Part shown: in pieces, positions 25,824 to 34,096 of the stretch
Layout: each line of letters starts with the position of its first letter
Numbering within the stretch: the first letter of the stretch is position 1
Source: Bradyrhizobium sp. CCGUVB4N
GTDB taxonomy: Bacteria; Pseudomonadota; Alphaproteobacteria; Rhizobiales; Xanthobacteraceae
Assembly (NCBI RefSeq): GCF_024199945.1
Contig: NZ_JANADP010000001.1
Span: forward strand, 7,874,001-7,938,000
DNA length: 64,000 bases
Direction: 5' to 3'
The notes under the pieces: generated by a model
The model's database searches: none
The model's input: the letters and a program-made list of their open reading frames with translations, nothing else
Told to the model about the DNA's origin: nothing
Translations under genes and position numbers: made by a program

Positions 25824-26150
25824 AAGAGGCAACCCTTCCCAAATCTGCATGAAGCGCGAGAAGCCCCCGAAATTCGGCGGATCGCCCGGTCGCGGCAGCG
25901 CATAGTCGTAACCGTGCTCGGCCAATTGAAGCTGCACAAGCTCTTCCCGCAGCTGATCGACCTTCCACCATGTGGCGGAGCGATTGCGGGACCAGGATTC
26001 AATCGCCGAAGCAGCCAATAAGGATTCCAGCAACAAGGAGGCTTCAGCCTTCGGCACGCTCAGCGGGGCAGCTTGCAAGGCCGGTAGCGGAACCGCCGCA
26101 AGTGCTACAGAAGCCGTCCCGTGAAGCAGAGATCTTCGGGTTAGTGCCAT
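25650..26150 (-). CDS. Tat-signal exported protein of unknown function
   Basis: A 166-residue protein. The N-terminus MALTRRSLLHGTASVALAAV... has a twin-arginine-type signal with cleavage after LQA, so the product probably folds before export to the periplasm. The mature part is helical with a conserved-looking YDYALPRPGDPPNFGGFSRF. I chose the ATG right before the RR motif rather than one 17 codons upstream. The C-terminus is duplicated as a fragment 1.7 kb to the left. Confidence 0.6.
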   Translation of the reverse strand: MALTRRSLLHGTASVALAAVPLPALQAAPLSVPKAEASLLLESLLAASAIESWSRNRSATWWKVDQLREELVQLQLAEHGYDYALPRPGDPPNFGGFSRFMQIWEGLPLGKQVAVVMKAVAGRFETAREANQVAAYLLVAFNRDAPGDWYEDKLQWALCALRNAAG

Positions 26151-26226
26151 CGAACCCCCCATGGTTGCCGGGAATGTGAATCTCCCAATCCCGATGTGCA
26201 AGCGACGTCGCTGGGTCGGTCCCCAC

Positions 26227-26934
26227 TCAGTGGAAGCTTATGCCGGGACGCCGCAGCACAAGCTCTTTGCTCCGCGTCCACCACGGTCGCTGATCGGCCG
26301 GAACGAGCTCCCGCCACGCCAGAAGATAGTCCATATGTTCGAGATAGCGGTTGAAGCTGTAGCGACGTACCCCATTCTCTTCGGCGTGAAATTCGGCGTA
26401 AGACCGCATCTCCTGCTGCCGATGCTTCCACCATTCGGTTGACGCCCTTGGATGAGCCTCCGTCCACCAGACTCCGACGAGGAACGGTAGGGGTGGCGTC
26501 GGATGCGCCCCCCGCCAGAACTCCCGGTCCACGAGCACGGTTTCCAACTCCGCGGCGATCCAAGGGTTTTCGTTGTAGAGCCATTCAAGTGGATCGGTCG
26601 GCCCGGCGGTCGGGTCCTCGCGCCATACTCGCAGTTCGGGAGGCTGCGCACTACGCCACGCCATCACTTCCTGGACCAGCCGGCTATGAAGCTGGAGCCG
26701 TTGGTCTCCATGGTGCCTGCGGAGCAACGGATCAATAAAGTCTGCCCCGTAACTCAGCCACTGCTGGTCTGTCGCCAAGGGAAGTGGCGGGCGGAGACCA
26801 TAGACCGTGCCGGTCTCGGGGTCTTGCCAGCGGCACACTGTGACAGTCGGTTGAAATAGCCAGTGCTTCCTTGGAGGGTCGGTCATGCCCAGCGCCCGCA
26901 GGTCGTCCACGAATGAGAGGATTTCTGGCTGCAT
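26227..26934 (-). CDS. Hypothetical protein
   Basis: A 235-residue soluble protein rich in Trp and Arg with no motif I recognise. It starts MQPEILSFVDDLRALGMTDPPR and continues with a PTVTVCRWQDPETGTVYGL strand-like section. A perfect 18-bp palindrome lies about 20 bases before the start codon and may control it. It is transcribed in the same direction as the Tat-type gene, 76 bp apart. Confidence 0.6.
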   Translation of the reverse strand: MQPEILSFVDDLRALGMTDPPRKHWLFQPTVTVCRWQDPETGTVYGLRPPLPLATDQQWLSYGADFIDPLLRRHHGDQRLQLHSRLVQEVMAWRSAQPPELRVWREDPTAGPTDPLEWLYNENPWIAAELETVLVDREFWRGAHPTPPLPFLVGVWWTEAHPRASTEWWKHRQQEMRSYAEFHAEENGVRRYSFNRYLEHMDYLLAWRELVPADQRPWWTRSKELVLRRPGISFH

Positions 26935-26953
26935 GTAATGTCTCCCAAAGAGG

Positions 26954-26971
26954 AATTGTCAGCTGACAATT
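26954..26971. promoter_or_regulatory. Perfect 18-bp palindrome, candidate operator
   Basis: AATTGTCAGCTGACAATT is its own reverse complement and lies at -20 to -37 relative to the start codon of the leftward gene. The position fits a repressor site over the promoter or leader. Confidence 0.5.
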
Positions 26972-27244
26972 TCGGGGCGGAGATTTCCGTAGACCTCGAT
27001 TCTAAACGGACTACCCGCCTTTAGGAATCCGTCGATTTTCAAGCGGCCTAACCGGTGCAATCTAGGTGCCGTAACCGGAAATGGCTTTGCGGGAAGGGAA
27101 AAATGCAGATCGATCGATGCACTTCCTGGCCCGTGCGCCCGAAGCGAGCGAGCCTTAGCCTTGGGCCTCCCGCTTCGATGTCCATGTTGGTCTTAACCTT
27201 GGGCTGGCCGGTCTACGAATGACGCACGGCGATGGGAAGCCGGT
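26972..27244. other. Spacer without a supported gene
   Basis: No convincing open frame, RNA or repeat was seen, apart from small GC-rich inverted segments. Confidence 0.35.
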
Positions 27245-27601
27245 CTAACTCGCCTTATCGGTACGGACGTCCGTCGCAGGTCCTGCGATGATGTCCACCA
27301 CGTCCGCGCCCCTATTAGGTCGGAGTTCAACGCGCACGGCGTCTCCGTTTTCAGCGCCTTGTAGTGCGGCTTTCCAGACTTGCCGCATGGCGCGGCCGAG
27401 CGTGGCCGGGTCAACCGGACAGTCCGTCACGAGCGGAACGATGAGGTTGCCTGTCACGCCGGCCGCTGCGTAGGCTTTGATGATCGCGCGCGTGGCGCGA
27501 GACGCGGCGACCACAGACATCGCTTCGACGAGGTCGACCGGAACAGTACCGTTCGATTTGGGCGTCCGGACGATGGGAATGGTAACCGTCTCGATCGTCA
27601 T
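27245..27601 (-). CDS. Small protein, paralogue of the one at 15954-16286
   Basis: A 118-residue protein read from the ATG giving MTIETVTIPIVRTP. The core VPLVTDCPVDPATLGRAMRQ, followed by VWKAALQGAENGDAVRVEL, aligns with the core of the small protein at 15954-16286. The longer frame upstream has no clear ribosome site and breaks this alignment, so I chose the internal start. No family name or function can be given; the alternating hydrophobic strands and one amphipathic helix suggest a compact domain. Confidence 0.6.
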   Translation of the reverse strand: MTIETVTIPIVRTPKSNGTVPVDLVEAMSVVAASRATRAIIKAYAAAGVTGNLIVPLVTDCPVDPATLGRAMRQVWKAALQGAENGDAVRVELRPNRGADVVDIIAGPATDVRTDKAS

Positions 27602-28138
27602 GCTCACGCCCACTCTCGCTTGGATCAGCAACCTATCAGCAGTGCTCCTGATGATCGTGGCCGGATCATGGCTCAGGCCAGATTCTTGGGCTGCCGTCCG
27701 CTCACCGGGCGGACGGCAGCTCGTTACCACGCCAGACTCTTTGCTCTTGGTCTTGTTTGCGGTGAGACTACCGTGCCGTAGAGCGGGATGTCGTTCACTT
27801 CAGTGTCGCCTCGCCGCGCATCGTGTCCCGCGCACCGCTCGCAGCTACCAGCTGCTCGCCCTTCATGGGCACGGGGCAATACCCAGTGTCGGCCGGGAGG
27901 TGTTGCAGCTCATTTAATCGACATTCCTTTCGTCATGAGACGCCAAGCACCGGCGGCTTCGCATTGATGGGGCTTATGCCCGCGCGCGCGTCGTTGTCAA
28001 AACCGAACAGGGGCCCCCACCCCATTACGGACGGGCCTTCGGCCCTTTTTGACAACGCCGCTTTTCCGCGCGGGCCACGGCACCCCATCGAAGCCGCGCA
28101 TGGTGCATGGCTTCACATCAAGACGAAAGGAACATCGC
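27602..28138. other. 540-bp spacer with a terminator-like hairpin
   Basis: No gene with support. It contains the GGGCC-TTC-GGCCC hairpin with a T run at 28033-28050 and GC-rich sequence around ATGGGGCTTATGCCCGC. Confidence 0.4.
28033..28050 (+). terminator. Rho-independent terminator-like hairpin
   Basis: Stem GGGCC/GGCCC with a TTC loop followed by TTTTT, lying about 90 bp before the next gene. No rightward gene ends close upstream, so it may be an attenuator or the end of an untranslated transcript. Confidence 0.45.
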
Positions 28139-28363
28139 ATGAGCAAGAACACCACCCCTCCGAGCCACCGCGTCTACGCCGTGACCAAGGGCAAGAAGGG
28201 TAACTTCTGGCAGCCGATCGGGGCCATCTGGCCTCACGAAGATGGCGAAGGCTTCAGCATGAAGCTCGACTATCTCCCGCTCAATCCAGACGCGGACATT
28301 GTCATCCGCAAGCCAAAGGCCGAGACCGAAGAGTCCGGCGAAACGGCGGGCGAAGCCGCCTAA
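28139..28363 (+). CDS. Small conserved-looking soluble protein
   Basis: A 74-residue protein (MSKNTTPPSHRVYAVTKGKK, then GNFWQPIGAIWPHEDGEGFSM). It has a small beta-rich core and an acidic tail. A GAAAGGAA ribosome site precedes the ATG, and a strong terminator follows the stop directly, so this is a monocistronic unit. I have an impression of similar short proteins near relaxase genes in rhizobial elements, but no function is known to me. Confidence 0.6.
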   Translation: MSKNTTPPSHRVYAVTKGKKGNFWQPIGAIWPHEDGEGFSMKLDYLPLNPDADIVIRKPKAETEESGETAGEAA

Positions 28364-28369
28364 GCCTTC

Positions 28370-28397
28370 GGGGCCGCCTTCGGGCGGCCCCTTTTTT
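28370..28397 (+). terminator. Strong rho-independent terminator
   Basis: Nine-base stem GGGGCCGCC/GGCGGCCCC with a short TTCG-type loop followed by TTTTTT, seven bases after the preceding stop codon. Confidence 0.8.
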
Positions 28398-28657
28398 CTT
28401 TCACCGCCCAAGACAGGAAGGCGGCTCGCAGAGTATCGCCGTCCATACCGGGCGGCCGCGAGCCTTCGGCTCGCTCAAGAAAACAATTTTTCGCGCCGGG
28501 TCTTGACCGCTTCGCTTCGCTTGCCGTCAAGACCTCGCGCAAGCGCGACCCTTACGGGCTTTGCAAAAAATTCTTTTCTTGCCCCCCGCTAAGGCCGTCG
28601 ATCCTCTGCACCTACCGGCTTCACCGCAAGCCCAACATCAAGAAAGGAGAATTCCTC

Positions 28658-28885
28658 ATGACGAAAAAACATACGTCCTCCCCCGGCATACCCAAGCTGA
28701 CCCTCGAATGGGCTGTCGTTGGGGACCAACTTGCCCTGCTTTTCACGAAAGAGACATGGGTATTCTTCGAAGCCGCCGCGCAGGCAAAAGGGATGGCGGC
28801 TCAGGAGATGGTCGTCCGCGCGGTGGTTCAGTCACTCGGACAAATCGTCTACGACGCAGCCGCCAGCGAGGCCGGACACGCCTAG
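28658..28885 (+). CDS. Small protein of unknown function
   Basis: A 75-residue protein with an AAGGAGA ribosome site ten bases upstream. The end (ETWVFFEAAAQAKGMAAQEM, then VVRAVVQSLGQIV) looks like a ribbon-helix-helix or short amphipathic helical domain, which would suit a DNA-binding accessory protein near the relaxase region. Function not assigned. Confidence 0.5.
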   Translation: MTKKHTSSPGIPKLTLEWAVVGDQLALLFTKETWVFFEAAAQAKGMAAQEMVVRAVVQSLGQIVYDAAASEAGHA

Positions 28886-29105
28886 CCACGGCCATGCCGG
28901 GCCGCCCCCGCCGGATGTTTCCGGCGGGGGCTTTGCGGAAGCGGCTTCCGCTCCGGGCATTAACGAACAGCCCGCCGCCTTGCATGCGCCTGAATGCACC
29001 GCCCGGACCCATGACCGGAGCGGTGTGCATCGCAGGACTACACGTCCAGCCTCGCCGCGTCGCAAAGCCTTTTGGCGGTCTTCCGGCTTATCCAATTGTC
29101 CTGAA

Positions 29106-29252
29106 ATGCTGAACTATGATCGAGCGGGTGCAACGCTGCGGATCAGGATTGAGACGGGCGGCGGCGTGACGAATGCGGTGCGAATGATGGACAAAATTTT
29201 GCGTGATGGGGCTGTTCTTAAGCGGACGGATGGTGGTGATGTGATAAATTAG
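29106..29252 (+). CDS. Possible 48-residue protein upstream of mobC
   Basis: ATG-initiated small frame (MLNYDRAGATLRIRIETGGG, then VTNAVRMMDKILRDG) in a 530-bp gap. It has mixed strand-helix character and looks less random than the surrounding GC-rich shadows, but it lacks a good ribosome site. It may be the remains of a longer gene. Confidence 0.3.
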   Translation: MLNYDRAGATLRIRIETGGGVTNAVRMMDKILRDGAVLKRTDGGDVIN

Positions 29253-29329
29253 TTGTTGCGAATAAGAAGCGGTGCAAGCCATGTGATGTTACACGGAATG
29301 GCCTCCGGCCCTTCCGCTCCACATCACGC

Positions 29330-29362
29330 TTGGCAAGGGGGCGAGCCCCCGTTGCATCCCCA
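29330..29362 (+). other. oriT: Candidate origin of transfer (oriT)
   Basis: Just upstream of mobC, the inverted repeat GGGGGC-GA-GCCCCC is followed by GTTGCATCCCC. An inverted repeat followed by a short conserved nick-like sequence beside mobC-relaxase genes is the usual oriT layout. The nick site is not proven. Confidence 0.4.
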
Positions 29363-29415
29363 GGCGGCGTACGGCGTACAAGCGACATAGACCGGCGAGA
29401 AGGGGGCGCCCGGCG

Positions 29416-29820
29416 ATGAGCGAGGCTGCGAATCCTCGTAGCAGACATGCGGCCCCGTGGCGAGGCCGCCGCCGCGTTGGCGACGCGAAGACCAGCTTTA
29501 TTTCCATGCGATGCACCGCAGAAGAGCGGGACAGGATCGACGAGGCGGCACGCCAGGCCGGCCTCAGCATCGGGGCCTATCTACGCGCCCTCGCCCTTGG
29601 GGATGCCGGTCCGCGCGCGGTGCGCCGGCCGCCGATCGAGCGCAAGGAGCTGGCGCGCCTGCTTGGCCATCTCGGCAAGATCGGCTCCAACATCAACCAG
29701 CTCGCCTACGCCTTCAATCGTGACCGGCGGATTCCGGGCCTGGCCGAACTGGCCGCGCTTCGCCAGCAGATGGTCGAAATGCGCGATGCCCTGATCAAGG
29801 CGCTTGGCCGTGATCAATAA
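29416..29820 (+). CDS. mobC: MobC-like relaxosome accessory protein
   Basis: A 134-residue protein with the MobC pattern: an N-terminal ribbon-helix-helix-like segment (SFISMRCTAEERDRIDEAAR, then QAGLSIGAYLRALALG) and the C-terminal motif LARLLGHLGKIGSNINQLAYAFNR. MobC proteins open DNA at oriT and hold the relaxase there. The stop overlaps the relaxase start. The first ~25 residues are basic and may be untranslated if a later start is used. Confidence 0.85.
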   Translation: MSEAANPRSRHAAPWRGRRRVGDAKTSFISMRCTAEERDRIDEAARQAGLSIGAYLRALALGDAGPRAVRRPPIERKELARLLGHLGKIGSNINQLAYAFNRDRRIPGLAELAALRQQMVEMRDALIKALGRDQ

Positions 29821-31360
29821 GGGTACATCCTGCGCCGGGTTTCAGCGTCTCGCCAGGCACCTCCTGCGCACCGACACCAACGAGCGTGCCGAAGTTAAGG
29901 AGCTACGGGGCGTCGTGGCCCAAGACCTTCGCGGGGCGCTTCTGGAGATGGAGGCGGTCGCCGCCGGCACCCGCACAACCAAGCCATTTTACCACGCCTC
30001 GATCAACACGCGTGAGGACGAGCCGCTTACGGATGAGCAGCGTGTCCGGGCGATCGACCGGCTGGAGGCGGAGCTGGGCCTTTACGGCCAGGCGCGCGCC
30101 GTCGTGCTCCACAGGAAGGAAGGCCGCGAACACTGCCATATCGTCTGGTCGCGGATCGACCTCGACCGCATGACGGCGATCAGCGACAGCCACAATTATC
30201 GCAAGCACGAGCAGGTCGCCCGCGATCTCGAGCGGGAGTTCGGGCACGAACGGGTCCAGGGCGCGCATGTCGAACGCGACGGCCAGCCGCGTCCACCGCG
30301 CACGCCGGGCCACGCCGAGATGCTGCAAGCCGACCGCACGGGCGTCAGCGCCAAGGCCGTGAAGGAATTCATGACGGGTATCTGGCGCGAGACGACGGAC
30401 GGCAAGGAGTTTCAGGCGGCGCTTGAAGAGAACGGGTGGATGTTGGCGCGGGGCGATCGGCGCGACATTGTCGCGATCGATCCCAAGGGCGGCGTGCACA
30501 GCGTCGCGCGCCGCGTCGAAGGGGCGAAGGCCGCCGATGTCCGGCAACGTTTCGCCGACCTGGACCCGAAAACGCTCCACTCGGTCGCCGAGGCCAAGCA
30601 GCTCCAACGCGAACGCCAGGCGGCGGCGAGGCCGGAGCCGATGCAGCAGGTGACGCCGGAGCGCGAGCAGCTCGTCTGGGAGGACAAGCTTGCCGGCGCC
30701 GCCATCGCCAAGGCGAAGATGGAGGAACAACGTCAGGCCGAGTCCGCTGCCGTCCGCGCGGCGGCGGCGAAGGTGTTCATGACCGAAACCTGGAGGCGGA
30801 CCAAGACAGGCCCGGCGTTCCAGGCGGCGCTTGAGAAGAAAGGCTGGATACTGGCGCGCGGCGACCGGCGCGACTTCGTGGCGATTGATCCGAAAGGCGG
30901 CGTGCATAGCGTCGCGCGTCGCGTCGAGGGGGTTAGAGCCGCCGATGTCCGGCAGCGCTTCGCCCGCGTCAATCCATTCTCGCTCTACAGCGTGGCGGAA
31001 GCGATCGGGGTGCAGCGTGAACGGCGGGAAAGCGCGTGGCAAGCTCGGCAGACCAAACGAGCCATCGACCAGCCGAGAACTCCGCAGGCTTCAGGACCGA
31101 AACGATCGCGTACCCGTGTCGCTGGTCCCGCTGTGAAAGTCGCCGATGGGCTGTTCAAAGCCCTGATCGGAGAAAGCTCGACGCCGCGCCCGAAGACGCC
31201 CGGCCCTGCGCCGCACGAACAGCAGGCCGACGCCCAATCGCAACGCCGGCAGGAACTCATGCGGCAATTGTCGCGCGAGATCCCGCAAGAAACCGAACGT
31301 GATGCCGAATTTGAGCGTGACCGCATCGAGCGGGATCGCGGGCGAGAGCGATCGCGATAA
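29810..31360 (+). CDS. Relaxase (MobA/VirD2-type) with duplicated C-terminal unit
   Basis: A 516-residue relaxase that should nick oriT and lead the strand through a secretion channel. The N-terminal domain has the histidine motif GREHCHIVWSRID (about residue 105) typical of MobA/VirD2-type enzymes and a preceding Tyr-rich region. A unit of ~80 residues (FMTGIWRETTDGKEFQAALE through RQRF) occurs twice, at about 183-265 and 330-412, nearly identical around ARGDRRD-VAIDPKGGVHSVARRVEG. I use GTG (coding VINKG) overlapping mobC by 11 bases; a TTG two codons earlier is possible. The tail is basic and charged. Confidence 0.85.
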   Translation: MINKGTSCAGFQRLARHLLRTDTNERAEVKELRGVVAQDLRGALLEMEAVAAGTRTTKPFYHASINTREDEPLTDEQRVRAIDRLEAELGLYGQARAVVLHRKEGREHCHIVWSRIDLDRMTAISDSHNYRKHEQVARDLEREFGHERVQGAHVERDGQPRPPRTPGHAEMLQADRTGVSAKAVKEFMTGIWRETTDGKEFQAALEENGWMLARGDRRDIVAIDPKGGVHSVARRVEGAKAADVRQRFADLDPKTLHSVAEAKQLQRERQAAARPEPMQQVTPEREQLVWEDKLAGAAIAKAKMEEQRQAESAAVRAAAAKVFMTETWRRTKTGPAFQAALEKKGWILARGDRRDFVAIDPKGGVHSVARRVEGVRAADVRQRFARVNPFSLYSVAEAIGVQRERRESAWQARQTKRAIDQPRTPQASGPKRSRTRVAGPAVKVADGLFKALIGESSTPRPKTPGPAPHEQQADAQSQRRQELMRQLSREIPQETERDAEFERDRIERDRGRERSR

Positions 31361-31577
31361 ACGGCCCGGCGCAGGGGAAGCGCCGGAGCCAAGCGCAGGA
31401 ACACCCCACCCGAAGGCGAGAGCCAAACTCGACAGGCGAAGCTTCCGCCGCGCCGCGCGCAACCTAACGGCACGACGCAGAGCACGGCGGCGGTTTCCGA
31501 TCAGGTCGCAAGGACAGGGCCACTTTCAAATTGGACGTGCACACAAACCACCCTCCCTCGTGGTCGAGGCCAATAAG

Positions 31578-31955
31578 GTGTTTCGTCCTTTCACGCCGCC
31601 ACATAGCGATCCCGATCAACGGCGTACGCACATTGCTGGTGCGTCATCGGTGCAGAGGCCGTCATCAAATCCCGGCGGTGACGGAGGTGAAGCAAGCGCG
31701 CTGCCCAGCGTGTCGCTCGAATTCCAAAGCGAGCTTGCCGCGTTGCTTGCCCACTACGCCGCGCGGATGGCAGCCGCGCGCGGCAGCGTATCGCCCCGCG
31801 ACCTCGCTGCCGCCCTTCAGGCCATTGCCAACGAGCAGGCCGTCGCTATGCGCGCTTTGCTCGATCGCTGGCGTACCGCCGAGGAACGGCAACGGGCAGA
31901 GCGTCCCGCACGGCCGACGCCAAAGGCGGGCAAGGATGATCCGGGGCCGTCGTGA
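31578..31955 (+). CDS. Hypothetical protein downstream of the relaxase
   Basis: A 125-residue frame from a GTG; the open frame extends further left into the relaxase end, but that part is arginine-rich and looks like a shadow. The C-terminal ~75 residues (VSLEFQSELAALLAHYAARM, then SPRDLAAALQAIANEQAVAM) form plausible helices. The start is uncertain and the function unknown. Confidence 0.4.
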   Translation: MFRPFTPPHSDPDQRRTHIAGASSVQRPSSNPGGDGGEASALPSVSLEFQSELAALLAHYAARMAAARGSVSPRDLAAALQAIANEQAVAMRALLDRWRTAEERQRAERPARPTPKAGKDDPGPS

Positions 31956-31965
31956 TGGCCGGCAT

Positions 31966-32580
31966 TTATTGAATCTGCGTCACCTGCCAGGAGCTGAAAT
32001 CGCGGCTGACGCGAACCAGCAGTGTTGGCACCTTGCCTTCGGTCAGGTCCAGATTGGTCACACCGTACACATATTCGCCGTCCTCAACTCCTTGCAGGCC
32101 GACGACCCACACCGTTGCGAATAGCAGTGGATTGGGCAACTGCTTGGCCACCTGGTTCGGATACCAGCGGCCAGCGTCGGCTTCAAGAAACACGATTAGG
32201 GTCTTGCCTTCCGCGTAAGCCGCGCCGCCTTTCTTGCGCTTCAGGTTGATCGCGTCCAGGATCAGCGTCGCGGCGTCGCCGGTTTCGCCGGGGCGAAGCC
32301 TCGGCACCATGACATGTTCGGTTGGCCAGGTCTCGCCGGCTTTGACATCGCAGATGATCCCGTCGCCGCCGGTCGGATCGCTGCAAAAGGTCAGCTCGCC
32401 TTCGGTCACAGCATTCGCGGCGGCGCAGACGAGCCAGTTCGCCAGAATCTCGCGCGAACGCATGCCGCCGAACTTGTCGAACGGCTTGCCAGTCTGGAGG
32501 TGCGCGCCGTTGCGGACGAACGGTTCGAGCTCCTTCAGCGCTACCGCAAGGCTCTTGAATTGCCTAACCTGATGCTTCAT
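31966..32580 (-). CDS. Hypothetical protein, second gene of a two-gene unit
   Basis: A 204-residue protein with no firm family. The segment SDPTGGDGIICDVKAGETWPTEHV has spaced acidic residues that could be a nuclease-like site, but it is not a canonical PD-ExK. It follows the larger upstream gene after three bases on the same strand, which implies one transcript and a shared task. The pair is opposite in direction to the mobilisation genes on both sides. Confidence 0.6.
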   Translation of the reverse strand: MKHQVRQFKSLAVALKELEPFVRNGAHLQTGKPFDKFGGMRSREILANWLVCAAANAVTEGELTFCSDPTGGDGIICDVKAGETWPTEHVMVPRLRPGETGDAATLILDAINLKRKKGGAAYAEGKTLIVFLEADAGRWYPNQVAKQLPNPLLFATVWVVGLQGVEDGEYVYGVTNLDLTEGKVPTLLVRVSRDFSSWQVTQIQ

Positions 32581-32583
32581 GCG

Positions 32584-33579
32584 TCAGGGTGTGCCCGATT
32601 TTGCGCATCCGATCAACTCGTCATCGACGCCGTCAAGGTAATGGTCCCGCTCGTCACTGAGCTGGTCCCAGCGCTTATAGGCCGCGTCGGCACCGCCCGC
32701 GTCCATGATCGGCCTGTCGAGCCTTTCGAACGGATCGAATTGCGCGACCGGCATCAGGCTATGCGAGCGGCCACCTGCCCAGAGCAACCACGCCGATATC
32801 GCTTCGGTCACGCGCGCCAGCGCCTTGATCGCGTCTGTGATTTTGTTCCCGGTGACGACGAGGTCGTCGATGCGTTTTCGGGATTCCGGCCCGCCTGCAT
32901 GCGCAAGATAGGCATGACTCCATTGTGCGAGTTCGTCCGCGCCGCTGTCGTCAAGCCACCGCTCGATGGTCGTAAGAAGGGATAGAGGCAGACGATCCTC
33001 GCGGCTTCGTTGGGCGGGATCGATGCCTGCCAAGCGGTCGAATTGCTCGTGCGCCATGCGCGACGGGCCATGGGCGCCCGGCCCCGCTTTTTGTCCCCAA
33101 AACGCTCCCTTTCCGGCCTGCGCCAGCATTTCCCGGAGCTGCACCGCCTCGTAATCGTAGGGCAGGCCATCGAAGCAGACGTAATTCTCGCGCGTCAACA
33201 GATGGAAATTGCGCCGCAGATCCTTGACCAACCGTCGAAGTGAGATGATGTCACTGTTGCCGTTATCCATCAGACGGCGGATCGCCAGAATCTGCGTCGC
33301 GATCTGGCCATCGATCAGCGCCTGGCCAATCAGCGTGTTATTGAGGGCGTTGTTTTCATCGTTGGTCGCGAACTGCGCCAGCATCTTGAAAGCGACATCG
33401 GTCCAGACCATGGACGATAGCACGCTCCAGATCGCGTGATGTTCATCCGTATCGATCCATGACAACCACAAGCGCCGCTTGTCGCGGTACGACTGAAGCG
33501 CGCCGCGCCTTTCGAGAGGCACGTCGCATTGCGCGACTGGATAAGCGTAATCGGACATGGTGTTCGGACTTGTCTGCAT
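32584..33579 (-). CDS. Hypothetical helical protein (possible HEPN/AbiU2-like)
   Basis: About 331 residues from the chosen ATG (MQTSPNTMSDYAYPV); another in-frame ATG seven codons later is equally possible. The N-terminal ~150 residues are helical, with WSVLSSMVWTDVAFKMLAQF and ISLRRLVKDLRRNFHLLTREN, reminiscent of HEPN/AbiU2-type domains, though a strict R-x4-6-H motif is not obvious. It forms a two-gene unit with the downstream gene (3-bp gap) and is a candidate phage-exclusion or toxin pair; this is weakly supported. Confidence 0.55.
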   Translation of the reverse strand: MQTSPNTMSDYAYPVAQCDVPLERRGALQSYRDKRRLWLSWIDTDEHHAIWSVLSSMVWTDVAFKMLAQFATNDENNALNNTLIGQALIDGQIATQILAIRRLMDNGNSDIISLRRLVKDLRRNFHLLTRENYVCFDGLPYDYEAVQLREMLAQAGKGAFWGQKAGPGAHGPSRMAHEQFDRLAGIDPAQRSREDRLPLSLLTTIERWLDDSGADELAQWSHAYLAHAGGPESRKRIDDLVVTGNKITDAIKALARVTEAISAWLLWAGGRSHSLMPVAQFDPFERLDRPIMDAGGADAAYKRWDQLSDERDHYLDGVDDELIGCAKSGTP

Positions 33580-33751
33580 AGGCCATATAGTAGCTGGCTT
33601 GCCCCCAAAACCCAAAGTCCTGATTGTCAACGACCAGACCGATGTCGGCGCGGCTGATCTGCTTCCAATTTCCGCGTGACCGCGTAATCCGATCGTGATT
33701 CAGTGCTGGCCGCCACCAGGGAAGCCACCTAGCAGGGCGAGCGCCGCGACC

Positions 33752-34096
33752 ATGACGACCGACGAACCTCCCTTCGCTTGTCACGACTACGATTATCTCC
33801 TGGAGCAAGAGCCCGACGCTGCGCCCGAGCGCAGGCGCCGGGCGCAGCTTTTCCTGCAACATCCTCACAACTGCCCGGATGACTGTCCTGACCCGCTTGA
33901 TTATCTGATTCACCCGCCCGGAACGTTCAGCCCGACGGCGCGATGGCTCGAATTCCGCGACGAAACGCTGTTGCCGATGATGAACGAGCGGCCCGATGAT
34001 CGTAACCTGCCGCTCTTCCTTCGCCAGGTGGAACGCGTGCTTGCCTATCGCGCGGCCATTTCGCCGGAGGAGCGTTTTTGGAAGGTGGACCCGTGA
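33752..34096 (+). CDS. Small soluble protein, coupled to the next gene
   Basis: A 114-residue acidic protein with cysteines in HNCPDDCPDPLDYL and an alpha-helical end (LPLFLRQVERVLAYRAAISP). The stop shares its last base with the next ATG (TGATG). No family recognised. The ATG used gives MTTDEPPF; upstream codons read as proline-rich shadow sequence. Confidence 0.55.
   Translation: MTTDEPPFACHDYDYLLEQEPDAAPERRRRAQLFLQHPHNCPDDCPDPLDYLIHPPGTFSPTARWLEFRDETLLPMMNERPDDRNLPLFLRQVERVLAYRAAISPEERFWKVDP

Noticed and set aside
29903..31042. A long leftward open frame across the relaxase
   Set aside because: It is the GC-rich antisense shadow of the relaxase; no motif or ribosome site, and the relaxase frame is clearly coding.
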